Of a DNA stretch of 40,028 nt, positions 16,515 through 25,133 are shown one piece after another. The translations under genes were made by a program, and so were the position numbers. Every line of letters begins with the position of its first letter. Positions within the stretch are counted from its first letter, which is position 1. Below the pieces are notes generated by a model, which saw only the letters and a program-made list of their open reading frames with translations, ran no database searches and was not told where the DNA came from. This stretch comes from Flavobacterium sp. (lineage in GTDB: Bacteria; Bacteroidota; Bacteroidia; Flavobacteriales; Flavobacteriaceae), in the NCBI GenBank assembly GCA_024644805.1, contig JAHEHC010000004.1:1-40028 (forward strand). Direction: 5' to 3'.

Positions 16515-16757
16515 ATGTTTAAAACGATAGTTTCTGCAAAAGGATTCTGGAGCTCGGTGATCTCCATAGGTGTTGCTTTTGCTTTACTCTTTACGATCAT
16601 TAAATGGGCCATCGAGGGATTCAAGATGGAATACTTCACTACTTTGGAAAACCCCTTGTTCTTTGTGCTTGGACTCATCGTCAGTGGATTTGTATATGGA
16701 TTTCTGGTGACCTATGGGAAGTATAGAGGGAAGTACAAGAAAGGAGAACTCAAATAA
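16515..16757 (+). CDS. Small two-helix membrane protein of unknown function
   Basis: 80 residues with two hydrophobic helices: about residues 10-33 (FWSSVISIGVAFALLFTIIK) and about 46-68 (LFFVLGLIVSGFVYGFLVTY), ending in a basic tail YRGKYKKGELK. The charge distribution suggests both ends on the cytoplasmic side. It begins one base after the MazG-like stop, and its TAA shares a base with the aroA ATG (TAATG), so it is translationally coupled within the operon. The coupling makes it a real gene. No family is recognised. Confidence 0.8.
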   Translation: MFKTIVSAKGFWSSVISIGVAFALLFTIIKWAIEGFKMEYFTTLENPLFFVLGLIVSGFVYGFLVTYGKYRGKYKKGELK

Positions 16758-17995
16758 TGAAAGTCAGGCTTTCATACTCCAATCCCAATAGCAATCATTC
16801 CAATCCTGTCATAACCATTACCGGATCCAAGAGTGAGTCCAATCGATTTCTAATTCTTCAAAGACTATATCAGGGAATTCACCTGGAGAACCTGTCCAAT
16901 AGTGATGATACCTTGCTGTTAAAAGAGGGATTGAATTCAAGCATTAGGAATATTGATGTGAATCATGCCGGTACAAGCATGCGGTTTCTGACTGCCTATT
17001 TTTCAATGATCGAGGAGAGTTCGATTTTACTCTCAGGAAGCATGAGAATGCAAGAAAGGCCGATCGGCGTTCTGGTGAATGCTCTAAGAGCCCTGGGTGC
17101 CAATATAAGTTATTTAAATAAAGAGGGATTTCCACCACTTCAGATCAATGGTAAAAAAATAGGTGGTGGAAAAATTGAAATGGATGCCGAGATCAGCAGT
17201 CAGTTTATCAGCGCAATGATGCTCATAGCACCTGCTCTTAAAAAAGGATTGACCATTGAACTAAAAGGGCAGATCGCATCCCGTTCCTATATAGAGCTGA
17301 CACTGGGGGTTCTTAAGAAGATAGGAGTTGATTGTAGATTCATTGAAAATGTGATATCGATACAGCCCTTCAGCTTGGATGAAAAAATCACAATACCGAT
17401 TGAAAGTGATTGGAGCTCTGCATCTTATTGGTATAGTATAGTGGCTATGTCTAAGGGACTTACGGTCACCTTAAAACACTTTAATCCATCCAGTTTACAA
17501 GGGGATTCAATCGTTGCCCCGATCTTCGAGAAACTTGGTGTTTCAACCACCTTCCATTCATCTGGATCGTCGATAACCATCACAAAGAATAATAATGCAC
17601 TTCCGGATATCATACAATTGGACCTCATAGAGACTCCCGATCTGGCACAGACCACTGCGGTTACCTGTTTCGGCCTGGGTGTGGAATGTGTTTTATTGGG
17701 ATTAAAGACTCTTCAGATAAAAGAGACTGACCGATTGACCGCATTAAAAAATGAACTTGAGAAGTTTGGGGCAAATGTTGTGGTCAGTTCCGACTCGATT
17801 AGGGTAAATCCAACCGAAAACATTCATGAGAATGTTGAAATAAATACTTACGATGATCATAGAATGGCATTGTCATTTGCTGCTTTGGCTATGAAAAAAT
17901 CGATCGTGATCGATCGACCCGATGTGGTTTCAAAATCCTATCCTTCCTTCTGGGATGATCTTAAAAAAGCGGGTTTTTCGTTAACCTTTGAATAA
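16757..17995 (+). CDS. aroA: 3-phosphoshikimate 1-carboxyvinyltransferase (EPSP synthase)
   Basis: Adds enolpyruvate from PEP to shikimate-3-phosphate, the sixth shikimate step. 412 residues, slightly short of the E. coli 427. Expected active-site motifs appear in order: GSKSESNRF, HAGTSMRFLTAY, MQERPIGVLVNALRALGA, ISSQFISAMM, ETPDLAQT (catalytic Asp), KETDRL, DDHRMALSFA and the C-terminal Lys in VSKSYPSFW. It overlaps the preceding membrane-protein gene by one base. In this operon it accompanies the DAHP synthase/chorismate mutase, so two control points of aromatic synthesis are co-transcribed. Confidence 0.97.
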   Translation: MKVRLSYSNPNSNHSNPVITITGSKSESNRFLILQRLYQGIHLENLSNSDDTLLLKEGLNSSIRNIDVNHAGTSMRFLTAYFSMIEESSILLSGSMRMQERPIGVLVNALRALGANISYLNKEGFPPLQINGKKIGGGKIEMDAEISSQFISAMMLIAPALKKGLTIELKGQIASRSYIELTLGVLKKIGVDCRFIENVISIQPFSLDEKITIPIESDWSSASYWYSIVAMSKGLTVTLKHFNPSSLQGDSIVAPIFEKLGVSTTFHSSGSSITITKNNNALPDIIQLDLIETPDLAQTTAVTCFGLGVECVLLGLKTLQIKETDRLTALKNELEKFGANVVVSSDSIRVNPTENIHENVEINTYDDHRMALSFAALAMKKSIVIDRPDVVSKSYPSFWDDLKKAGFSLTFE

Positions 17996-18010
17996 TAAAC
18001 CGTTATTTAC

Positions 18011-18042
18011 TTGACAACCCCTACTGTGAGATTGTATATTTG
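18011..18042 (+). promoter_or_regulatory. Promoter for queA
   Basis: TTGAC (18011-18015), then 19 nt, then an exact -7 element TATATTTG (18035-18042). This is one of the clearest Bacteroidota promoters in the window. The leader to the ATG would be about 24 nt. Confidence 0.75.
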
Positions 18043-18071
18043 CAGCTTTTAAATTCAAAAGAACATCAGAT

Positions 18072-19127
18072 ATGGGAATGAAACTTTCAAAATTCAACTT
18101 TAAACTTCCAGATAATCTATTGGCCGAATACCCAGCAGCACACCGCGATGAGTCTCGATTAATGGTTTTGAACCGTGAAAAGCATACTATTGAACATAAA
18201 ACGTTTAAAGATCTGATCGATTATTTTGAAGAGGATGATGTTTTGGTATTGAATAATACAAAGGTTTTTCCTGCCCGACTCTTCGGTAATAAAGAAAAGA
18301 CAGGAGCTCGTATTGAGGTCTTCCTCCTCAGGGAATTGAATACAGAGACCAGATTATGGGATGTCTTAGTCGATCCCGCAAGAAAGATCAGAATTGGGAA
18401 TAAATTGTATTTTGGTGCGGATGAGTCTTTAGTTGCTGAGGTGATCGATAATACAACTTCCAGAGGGAGAACTTTGAGATTCTTATTTGACGGTCCTTAT
18501 GATGAATTCAGAAGTAAGTTGAATGAATTGGGAGAAACCCCATTACCAAAATATATCAAGAGAGATGTCGAGCCAGAAGATGCTGAAAGATATCAGACCA
18601 TATTTGCTAAGAATGAGGGAGCTGTTGCTGCTCCAACTGCAGGATTGCACTTCTCAAAGCATCTCTTGAAGCGTTTGGAGATCAAAGGAGTCAACTTTGC
18701 CGAGGTAACCCTTCACGTAGGTTTGGGGACGTTCAGCCCGGTTGAAGTGGAAGACCTTTCCAAGCATAAGATGGATTCAGAAGAGATCATCATCGACGAG
18801 ATCGCTGAACGCATTATCAACTCTGGAATCCAAAATAAAAGAAGAATTTGTGCTGTGGGAACTACTGCAATGAGGGCTCTGGAAAGCTCGGTTTCATCAA
18901 GCGGCACCTTGAACGCCTATTCGGGGTGGACGAACAAATTCATTTTCCCTCCATACGATTTTAGTATCGCCAATATGATGGTTACGAATTTTCATACTCC
19001 AAAGTCGACTTTATTGATGATGGTTTCTGCTTTTGCCGGCCATGAATTTATCAAGGAGGCTTATGAAGAAGCTGTCAAAGAAAAATACCGGTTTTATACG
19101 TATGGGGACGCCATGTTGATCCTCTAA
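18072..19127 (+). CDS. queA: S-adenosylmethionine:tRNA ribosyltransferase-isomerase
   Basis: Transfers and isomerises the ribose of SAM onto preQ1-modified tRNA to give epoxyqueuosine. 351 residues. Family motifs are [15 protein letters not shown] at the N-terminus, [10 protein letters not shown] near 28, [14 protein letters not shown] near 61, GETPLPKYI near 156, [22 protein letters not shown] near 175 (split across the family's signature), [11 protein letters not shown] near 215, and [18 protein letters not shown] near 316. A second ATG at 18078 would give the more usual MKLSKF start. It has its own promoter and a strong terminator, so it is probably monocistronic. Confidence 0.96.
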   Translation: MGMKLSKFNFKLPDNLLAEYPAAHRDESRLMVLNREKHTIEHKTFKDLIDYFEEDDVLVLNNTKVFPARLFGNKEKTGARIEVFLLRELNTETRLWDVLVDPARKIRIGNKLYFGADESLVAEVIDNTTSRGRTLRFLFDGPYDEFRSKLNELGETPLPKYIKRDVEPEDAERYQTIFAKNEGAVAAPTAGLHFSKHLLKRLEIKGVNFAEVTLHVGLGTFSPVEVEDLSKHKMDSEEIIIDEIAERIINSGIQNKRRICAVGTTAMRALESSVSSSGTLNAYSGWTNKFIFPPYDFSIANMMVTNFHTPKSTLLMMVSAFAGHEFIKEAYEEAVKEKYRFYTYGDAMLIL

Positions 19128-19132
19128 CAGAC

Positions 19133-19167
19133 AAAAAAAGATCCTGAAATAGTTCAGGATTTTTTTA
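19133..19167 (+). terminator. Rho-independent terminator after queA
   Basis: ATCCTGAA-ATAG-TTCAGGAT forms a perfect 8-bp stem (19141-19160), flanked by AAAAAAAG before and TTTTTTATT after. The A and T runs extend the stem and give a strong terminator that could in principle work on both strands. Confidence 0.92.
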
Positions 19168-19245
19168 TTCCTAAACTTTTGATTTTCAAATATCAAAATA
19201 AAAAGGTAATTTAGTAATTCTATAGGTACGACAATCCTAAAGCGA

Positions 19246-20904
19246 ATGAAAAAAATTACCTTATTCATTATTTTATTTTCCTGCTCTTTGCTTTCCTTAG
19301 CCCAGGATATGGATGAGGATTATCCAATAAGTTGGGATCTTAATATTGATACCGAAGTCGAACCAATTGTTCTGCCTCCATTGGACATGGAAGGGATCGC
19401 AATTGAAGACAGCATCAATGACCTTGATAAAAGCTTACCCTGGAGATACGGTATTAGCAGGACTGTTCAACTGGATCTTGAAAATAATGGTGTTTGGACC
19501 ACATTACACAATGGAGATCGGATCTGGCAGATCGCAATACAATCACCTGGTGCATTAAATCTCAGCATTAATTTTAACGAATTCTATTTACCGGAAGGTA
19601 GTAAGATGCATCTATACAATGATGAAAAGACCGATGTATCTAAAACCTATTCCAATTCACAGAACAGATCCAACGAAATGCTTGGGTCTTGGTTTATTGA
19701 TGGTGATATTATCTGGGTGGAATATTTTGAACCCAGCTTTGTGGCACATGAACCAAAATTGGAACTAAATGGGATCATTCACGGATACAGAATGGGAAAA
19801 GTGAACCTATTGGTTGATGGTATGAGGGGGTTGAATGATTCCGGCGCATGTAATTATGATGTCAACTGTCCGGTTGGAAGTGATTTTAACTCCACAAAGA
19901 ATATTGTTAAAAAGGCTGTAGCCTTACTCAATCTGGGAAATGGATTTCTTTGTTCTGCAGCCTTGATCAACAATACAAATAGGGATAAAACTCCCTATAT
20001 GCTTACTGCAAATCATTGTCTAAATAATAGCGATCCTTCCTTTTGGTCGGTGCGTTTCAACTGGGTGAGTCCAAGTCCGGTTTGCGGTACAGAAGAGGAA
20101 AGTGCCGATATTATTTCTAATTTCACGATGAGTGGAGCCGAATTGAAAGCAAATAATCCATTAAGTGATTTTGCCTTGGTCGAACTGCATAATGCAATAC
20201 CAAACTCATGGGATGTGACATTTGCCGGTTGGGATAATTCTGAGACCGATCCGTACTTTGAGGTAGGAATACATCATCCTAATGGGGATATTATGAAGAT
20301 CTGTCGGGATGATTCAGGAGCCGTGAAAGATAATGCTAATGGAACCGAGGTTTGGCTGATTGGTGGAGATTCTGTTGGAACCGGAGATGGATGGGAAATC
20401 GGCACGACCGAAAGTGGTTCTTCCGGATCCCCTTTATTCGATCAGGATGGAAGAATAATTGGACAGCTTTATGCAGGATTATCATCCTGTATTGGGACCG
20501 ATGATAATAACGATTATGATATCTATGGAAGATTTGGTGTTTCATGGAATGGCGGTACAACTCCGGAATCCAGATTGATAGACTGGTTGGACCCTTTAGG
20601 AACCGGACAAAATACTACCGATAATTTGTTGAATATATTAGGAGTTCCGGACAACGAGATCGAAGGAAATCTGGAGATCTACCCCAATCCTGCCAGTTCA
20701 ATAATCACCGTGATGAATGGAAGATACCCACATTTGGAATATCAGTTCTTCAATATGTTGGGCCAACAGATACTATCTGGTTCCCTGTCAAATACTATGA
20801 ATGAGATTCAGGTCGATCAATTATCAGAGGGAATCTATTTTCTACATCTGATCGATAAAGAAAGCAATGCCGATATAACCAAGAAGATCATTATTTCAAA
20901 ATAA
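19246..20904 (+). CDS. Trypsin-like serine endopeptidase with a type IX secretion C-terminal domain
   Basis: 552 residues. A signal peptide (MKKITLFIILFSCSLLSLAQ) and an N-terminal propeptide/beta domain (about 25-190) precede a chymotrypsin-fold catalytic domain resembling lysyl endopeptidases. The triad is His257 in TANHC, Asp308 in PLSDFALVEL and Ser393 in SGSSGSPLFDQDGRIIGQ; paired cysteines (SGACNYDVNC, GLSSC) suggest disulfides. Residues from about 472 (LEIYPNPASSIITV) to the end KKIIISK form the T9SS type A sorting domain. The enzyme is therefore exported through the gliding-linked type IX system and probably surface-attached or released. It lies alone between two terminators. Substrate specificity is not certain. 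Confidence 0.92.
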   Translation: MKKITLFIILFSCSLLSLAQDMDEDYPISWDLNIDTEVEPIVLPPLDMEGIAIEDSINDLDKSLPWRYGISRTVQLDLENNGVWTTLHNGDRIWQIAIQSPGALNLSINFNEFYLPEGSKMHLYNDEKTDVSKTYSNSQNRSNEMLGSWFIDGDIIWVEYFEPSFVAHEPKLELNGIIHGYRMGKVNLLVDGMRGLNDSGACNYDVNCPVGSDFNSTKNIVKKAVALLNLGNGFLCSAALINNTNRDKTPYMLTANHCLNNSDPSFWSVRFNWVSPSPVCGTEEESADIISNFTMSGAELKANNPLSDFALVELHNAIPNSWDVTFAGWDNSETDPYFEVGIHHPNGDIMKICRDDSGAVKDNANGTEVWLIGGDSVGTGDGWEIGTTESGSSGSPLFDQDGRIIGQLYAGLSSCIGTDDNNDYDIYGRFGVSWNGGTTPESRLIDWLDPLGTGQNTTDNLLNILGVPDNEIEGNLEIYPNPASSIITVMNGRYPHLEYQFFNMLGQQILSGSLSNTMNEIQVDQLSEGIYFLHLIDKESNADITKKIIISK

Positions 20905-20923
20905 GATCATTAGAATATTATTC

Positions 20924-20951
20924 AAAGCCTCTTATTAAAGGGGCTTTTTTA
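20924..20951 (+). terminator. Rho-independent terminator after the protease
   Basis: AAAGCCTCTT-ATTA-AAGGGGCTTT forms a 10-bp stem with one G-U pair, followed by TTT. The -33 TTTG of the rlmN promoter overlaps its end. Confidence 0.9.
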
Positions 20952-20981
20952 TTTGTATGCCCGCTAATTGTGATATTTTTG
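20952..20981 (+). promoter_or_regulatory. Promoter for rlmN, almost at the start codon
   Basis: TTTG (20952-20955), 18 nt, then TATTTTTG (20974-20981): exact matches to both Bacteroidota elements. Only 7 nt separate the -7 element from the ATG at 20989, so the mRNA should be leaderless or nearly so. Confidence 0.75.
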
Positions 20982-20988
20982 TTGTGGA

Positions 20989-22029
20989 ATGAGTACAGAA
21001 AAAATAGATATAAGAACCCTGTCTAAATTGGAATTGAGAACGTTCTTTGAGGAGAATGGCGACCAATCATTTAGAGGGAATCAGGTGTATGAATGGTTGT
21101 GGAATAAAGGAGCACATCGGTTTGAGGATATGACCAATTTATCCAAGGAGATGCGTAACGTCCTCCAGGAACATTTTGTGATCAATCATATTGAGGTCGA
21201 CCGCATGCAGAAAAGCACTGATGGCACCATAAAAAATGCAGTGAGACTTCACGATGGACTCATTGTCGAATCGGTTCTAATTCCGACAAAATCCAGAACC
21301 ACTGCCTGTGTATCCTCGCAGGTAGGCTGTAGTCTGGATTGTACATTTTGTGCTACTGCAAGGCTTAAGAAGATGAGAAACCTAAATCCTGATGAGATAT
21401 TCGATCAGGTGGTTGCTATCGATAAAGAAAGCCGATTGTATCACAACAGGCCGCTTTCAAATATCGTGTTCATGGGAATGGGTGAGCCTTTGATGAACTA
21501 TAAGAATGTGATCAGATCGATCGAGATGATCACTTCCGAAGAAGGACTTGGGATGTCGCCAAAAAGGATCACTCTTTCAACATCTGGAGTTCCAAAGATG
21601 ATCAAAAAAATGGCAGATGATAAGGTGAAATTCAATTTGGCTGTTTCACTTCACTCAGCCATTCAGGAGACCAGAGAGCGATTAATGCCTTTTGCCAAGT
21701 CAATGGACCTTGATGATCTATTGGATTCACTACGATATTGGTTTGATAAGACCAATAAAAGGGTAACTTATGAATATGTTGTTTGGGATGGGATAAATGA
21801 TTCAATGGACCATATTAATGCCTTGGTGAAATTTTGTAAGCAGGTACCCTGTAAAGTAAATATCATAGAGTATAATCAGATCGATGATCCTGGTTTCAAG
21901 CAGGCCAATGATAAAGCAATAGCAGATTATATTCAGGTGCTGGAAAAGAACAGAATACCTGTTACTGTAAGAAGAAGCAGGGGTAAGGATATTGACGCAG
22001 CTTGTGGTCAGCTAGCAAATAAGTCCTAA
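20989..22029 (+). CDS. rlmN: Dual-specificity 23S rRNA (A2503-C2) / tRNA (A37-C2) methyltransferase RlmN
   Basis: Radical-SAM methyltransferase acting on A2503 of 23S rRNA and A37 of some tRNAs. 346 residues. The Cys-x3-Cys-x2-Cys cluster is CSLDCTFC, set in TACVSSQVGC...CATARLKKM near residue 104. GMGEPLMNY (near 164) is the SAM-binding GxGE motif, and SLHSA and the C-terminal RGKDIDAACGQL supply the second catalytic Cys. The family's QxxxWL-type N-terminal segment is NQVYEWLWNKGAHRFEDMTN. It has a near-leaderless promoter and a polyprenyl synthetase gene 35 bp downstream with its own promoter. Confidence 0.97.
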   Translation: MSTEKIDIRTLSKLELRTFFEENGDQSFRGNQVYEWLWNKGAHRFEDMTNLSKEMRNVLQEHFVINHIEVDRMQKSTDGTIKNAVRLHDGLIVESVLIPTKSRTTACVSSQVGCSLDCTFCATARLKKMRNLNPDEIFDQVVAIDKESRLYHNRPLSNIVFMGMGEPLMNYKNVIRSIEMITSEEGLGMSPKRITLSTSGVPKMIKKMADDKVKFNLAVSLHSAIQETRERLMPFAKSMDLDDLLDSLRYWFDKTNKRVTYEYVVWDGINDSMDHINALVKFCKQVPCKVNIIEYNQIDDPGFKQANDKAIADYIQVLEKNRIPVTVRRSRGKDIDAACGQLANKS

Positions 22030-22049
22030 TTTACATCGTGCTTTTTATA

Positions 22050-22057
22050 TATCTTTG
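22050..22057 (+). promoter_or_regulatory. -7 element TATCTTTG for the polyprenyl synthetase gene
   Basis: TATCTTTG matches TAnnTTTG and ends 7 nt before the ATG at 22065, the same spacing as at rlmN. No clear -33 TTTG is visible, so the element may be weaker. Confidence 0.55.
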
Positions 22058-22064
22058 ACCCTAC

Positions 22065-23042
22065 ATGAAGATCGTCTCCCAAATAAAGACACCCATAGAA
22101 TATGAGATGGAACTTTTCGAAAAGAAATTTCTTCTGTCCATGTCGTCCAAGGTGTCTCTTTTCAATAGAATAACGCATTATGTGGTGAACCGTAAAGGAA
22201 AGCAGATGCGACCCATGTTCGTTTTTCTAATAGCCAAGCTTACCAATAACGGAGAGGTAAATGACCGAACCTATAGAGGAGCTTCGGTGATCGAACTGAT
22301 CCATACAGCCACATTGGTTCATGACGATGTGGTGGATGAAAGTAATTACAGAAGGGGTTTTTTCTCTGTAAATGCACTATGGAAGAATAAGATTGCAGTT
22401 CTGGTAGGTGATTATCTATTATCAAAAGGACTTTTGCTATCCATCGATAATGACGATTTCGATCTGCTTAAGATCATTTCGATCGCGGTAAGGGAAATGA
22501 GTGAAGGCGAACTACTGCAAATTGAGAAAGCCCGTAAGTTGGATATCACTGAAGAGGTATATTACAACATCATTCGTCAGAAGACAGCAACTCTCATTGC
22601 TGCTTGTTGCGCCATGGGTGCCCAGTCGGTTCATGCAACTAAGGAAGAGGTGGAGACCATGCGGAATTTCGGGGAACTCATTGGGATGGCATTTCAGATC
22701 AAGGATGATCTATTTGATTATGGAGAAAGAAAGATTGGCAAACCCACAGGTATCGATATCAAAGAACAAAAAATGACTCTTCCCTTGATCTACACACTGA
22801 ATAATTGCAGCAAGAAAGAAAAAAGATGGATCATCAACTCGATCAAGAATCATAATAAAGATAAAGTTAGAGTTAGGGAATTGATCGCTTTGGTAAAATC
22901 AAAAGGGGGATTGGATTATTCGATCTCCAAAATGAAAGAATACCAACAGAAGGCTCTTACTATTCTAAACAATTATCCTGATTCACCGTATAAGAGATCT
23001 CTGGAGCTTATGGTGAATTATGTGATCGATAGAAAAAAATAG
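22065..23042 (+). CDS. Polyprenyl (trans-isoprenyl) diphosphate synthase
   Basis: Condenses isopentenyl diphosphate onto allylic diphosphates. 325 residues. The two aspartate-rich motifs are LVHDDVVDES near residue 84 (first DDxxD) and QIKDDLFDYG near 212 (second). RKGKQMRPMF near 44 is the substrate-binding segment. Small residues (Ala, Thr) upstream of the first motif in IHTATLVHDD usually mean a long product, so the menaquinone side chain is a likely end use, but chain length is inference. It lies between rlmN and dnaG, with 129 bp to dnaG containing only a small hairpin (23123-23138). Confidence 0.93.
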   Translation: MKIVSQIKTPIEYEMELFEKKFLLSMSSKVSLFNRITHYVVNRKGKQMRPMFVFLIAKLTNNGEVNDRTYRGASVIELIHTATLVHDDVVDESNYRRGFFSVNALWKNKIAVLVGDYLLSKGLLLSIDNDDFDLLKIISIAVREMSEGELLQIEKARKLDITEEVYYNIIRQKTATLIAACCAMGAQSVHATKEEVETMRNFGELIGMAFQIKDDLFDYGERKIGKPTGIDIKEQKMTLPLIYTLNNCSKKEKRWIINSIKNHNKDKVRVRELIALVKSKGGLDYSISKMKEYQQKALTILNNYPDSPYKRSLELMVNYVIDRKK

Positions 23043-23171
23043 TACAAACAAGTCGTTAAAATTGATATGCTCTAACAGGCGTTTTTAATGGTATTTGGTT
23101 ACATTTACTGAAGGATTTCAACATCCGATCTCACGGATTGATCTCATTCAATTATAAATAATTAAGAACAG

Positions 23172-25133
23172 TTGATCTCAAGGACCACAATAGATAAAGT
23201 ATTTGAAATTTCTCGTTTGGAGGAGGTCATCGGTGATTTTGTTCAACTAAAGAAATCAGGGAGTAATTTTAAAGGGTTGAGTCCCTTTACCGATGAAAGG
23301 ACTCCCAGCTTCATGGTGTCACCGGCCAAGCAGATATGGAAGGATTTTTCCAGTGGCAAGGGAGGGAATGTGATCTCATTCTTGATGGAACATGAACATT
23401 TCACCTATCCTGAGGCCATCAGGTTTCTGGCTAAAAAGTACGGAATTGAAATTGAAGAAACGGTACAGACCGACGAGCAGAAAGAAAAGGCCAGTGAACG
23501 TGAGAGTCTGTATCTGGTAAGTGAATTTGCGAGAGATTATTTTCACGACACCCTGTTGAATTCAGATGAGGGAAAGGCCATAGGATTGAGTTATTTCAAA
23601 GAAAGAGGGTTTACCGATGAGACCATTGAAAAGTTCAAACTGGGATATTCGTTGAATCAATGGGATGCATTTACTCAAAATGCCATAAAAGAAGGGTATT
23701 CGATAAGTTACCTGGAAAAAACGGGTCTTACCATTGTCAATGCCGACAAACAATTCGATCGCTTCAAGGGACGGGTCATGTTTCCCATACATAGTATGAG
23801 TGGGAGGACCTTGGGGTTTGGTGGAAGAATACTTACCAATGATAAGAAGCAGGCCAAGTACATCAATTCTCCGGAAAGCGATATCTACCATAAAAGCAAG
23901 GTGCTCTATGGGATCTATCACTCAAAACAAAAAATTGTAAAAGAGGACACCTGTTATTTGGTAGAAGGCTATACCGATGTGATCCAATTTCATCAGTTGG
24001 GGGTTCAAAATGTGGTGTCATCTTCAGGGACTGCCCTTACAGAGGATCAAATACGATTGATTAGAAGATTGACCAATAATATTACCGTTCTCTTTGATGG
24101 AGATGCGGCTGGGGTCAGAGCCTCCTTGCGGGGTATCGACCTGATCCTGGAGCAGGGCCTTAATGTTAGGATCTGCACTTTTCCGGAAGGAGAGGATCCG
24201 GACAGCTTTGCCCGTAAGAACAGTTTAGAGGAACTGACGAGTTTTCTTAATGAACAGTCTCAGGATTTCATCGCTTTCAAAGCATCACTTCTTGCCTCTG
24301 AGACAAAGAATGATCCCATAAAAAGAGCAGAGACCATACGGGATATCGTGGTGAGTATCGCCAAGATCCCTGATGTGATCAAAAGAGAGGTGTATATCAA
24401 GGAATGCTCCAGGATCATGGATATCTCAGAAGAGGTTCTCTTCAATACCCAGGCTCAGATCCTTTTAAAAGAACAGAAGGACAGAGGTAAAAAGGTACAG
24501 CAACCAACTCAGGCATTTGAAGTTGTTCCAAAAGAACCTGAAGCATCTTCAAAAGTAGATCGTCAGTTTGAATTGGAAAGAAAGATCATAGAATTATTGC
24601 TGCTCTATGGTGTTATTGAAGAGGATTTTGAGGAGGTTACCATCGAAGCCAACGATGAAGGTGAAATAGGTTATAAGCAAGAGGTAATTAAGGCGAAGGT
24701 GTTTGAGAAGATCTATCTCGATCTGCAAGAGGATGAGATCGAGTTTGCCAATGAGGGATTTAAGGAATTGTATTTCGAGATCATCGATCATTATAATAGG
24801 GAACAGGATCTGAAACTGGATCAGTTCATCAACAAGCTGCAACCAGAAAAAGCGGAAACCATCACGCATCTTCTTATGGAAGATGAGAGATACAATCTTC
24901 ACGGATGGAATAGAAAGGATATTTTTGTAAAGGATAAGAAATTTAATATTTCACAGCTGGTAAATGAGACCATATTAAATTTGAGAAGGCATCTGGTCAC
25001 TCAAAAGATTAATGACCTTTCCATGGGATTCAAAGAGAATGAATCTAAAGATAAAAATATTCGATTAAATAATATTGTAGACTATATCACATTAAAAAAG
25101 ATCCTATCTGAGAAATTGAATAGGGTGCTGTGA
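23172..25133 (+). CDS. dnaG: DNA primase without CHC2 zinc ligands
   Basis: Makes RNA primers for replication. 653 residues from a TTG start whose context, MISRTTIDKVFEISRLEEVIG, is the usual N-terminus of Bacteroidota primases. The N-terminal CHC2-like region is recognisable (LSPFTDERTPSFMVSP, KQIWKDFSSGKGGN), but the four zinc ligands of E. coli DnaG (Cys, His, Cys, Cys) are replaced by Ser, Thr, Asp and Ser. The TOPRIM core is intact: CYLVEGYTDVIQFHQ near 257 with the catalytic Glu, and TVLFDGDAAG near 304 with the Asp-x-Asp. The C-terminal third should be the helicase-binding domain. Its stop abuts the stop of the convergent regulator. Confidence 0.96.
   Translation: MISRTTIDKVFEISRLEEVIGDFVQLKKSGSNFKGLSPFTDERTPSFMVSPAKQIWKDFSSGKGGNVISFLMEHEHFTYPEAIRFLAKKYGIEIEETVQTDEQKEKASERESLYLVSEFARDYFHDTLLNSDEGKAIGLSYFKERGFTDETIEKFKLGYSLNQWDAFTQNAIKEGYSISYLEKTGLTIVNADKQFDRFKGRVMFPIHSMSGRTLGFGGRILTNDKKQAKYINSPESDIYHKSKVLYGIYHSKQKIVKEDTCYLVEGYTDVIQFHQLGVQNVVSSSGTALTEDQIRLIRRLTNNITVLFDGDAAGVRASLRGIDLILEQGLNVRICTFPEGEDPDSFARKNSLEELTSFLNEQSQDFIAFKASLLASETKNDPIKRAETIRDIVVSIAKIPDVIKREVYIKECSRIMDISEEVLFNTQAQILLKEQKDRGKKVQQPTQAFEVVPKEPEASSKVDRQFELERKIIELLLLYGVIEEDFEEVTIEANDEGEIGYKQEVIKAKVFEKIYLDLQEDEIEFANEGFKELYFEIIDHYNREQDLKLDQFINKLQPEKAETITHLLMEDERYNLHGWNRKDIFVKDKKFNISQLVNETILNLRRHLVTQKINDLSMGFKENESKDKNIRLNNIVDYITLKKILSEKLNRVL

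Noticed and set aside
23123-23138. Hairpin ATCCG...CGGAT upstream of dnaG
   Set aside because: Only five base pairs, no T tract and no known regulator; too weak to call as a terminator or operator.
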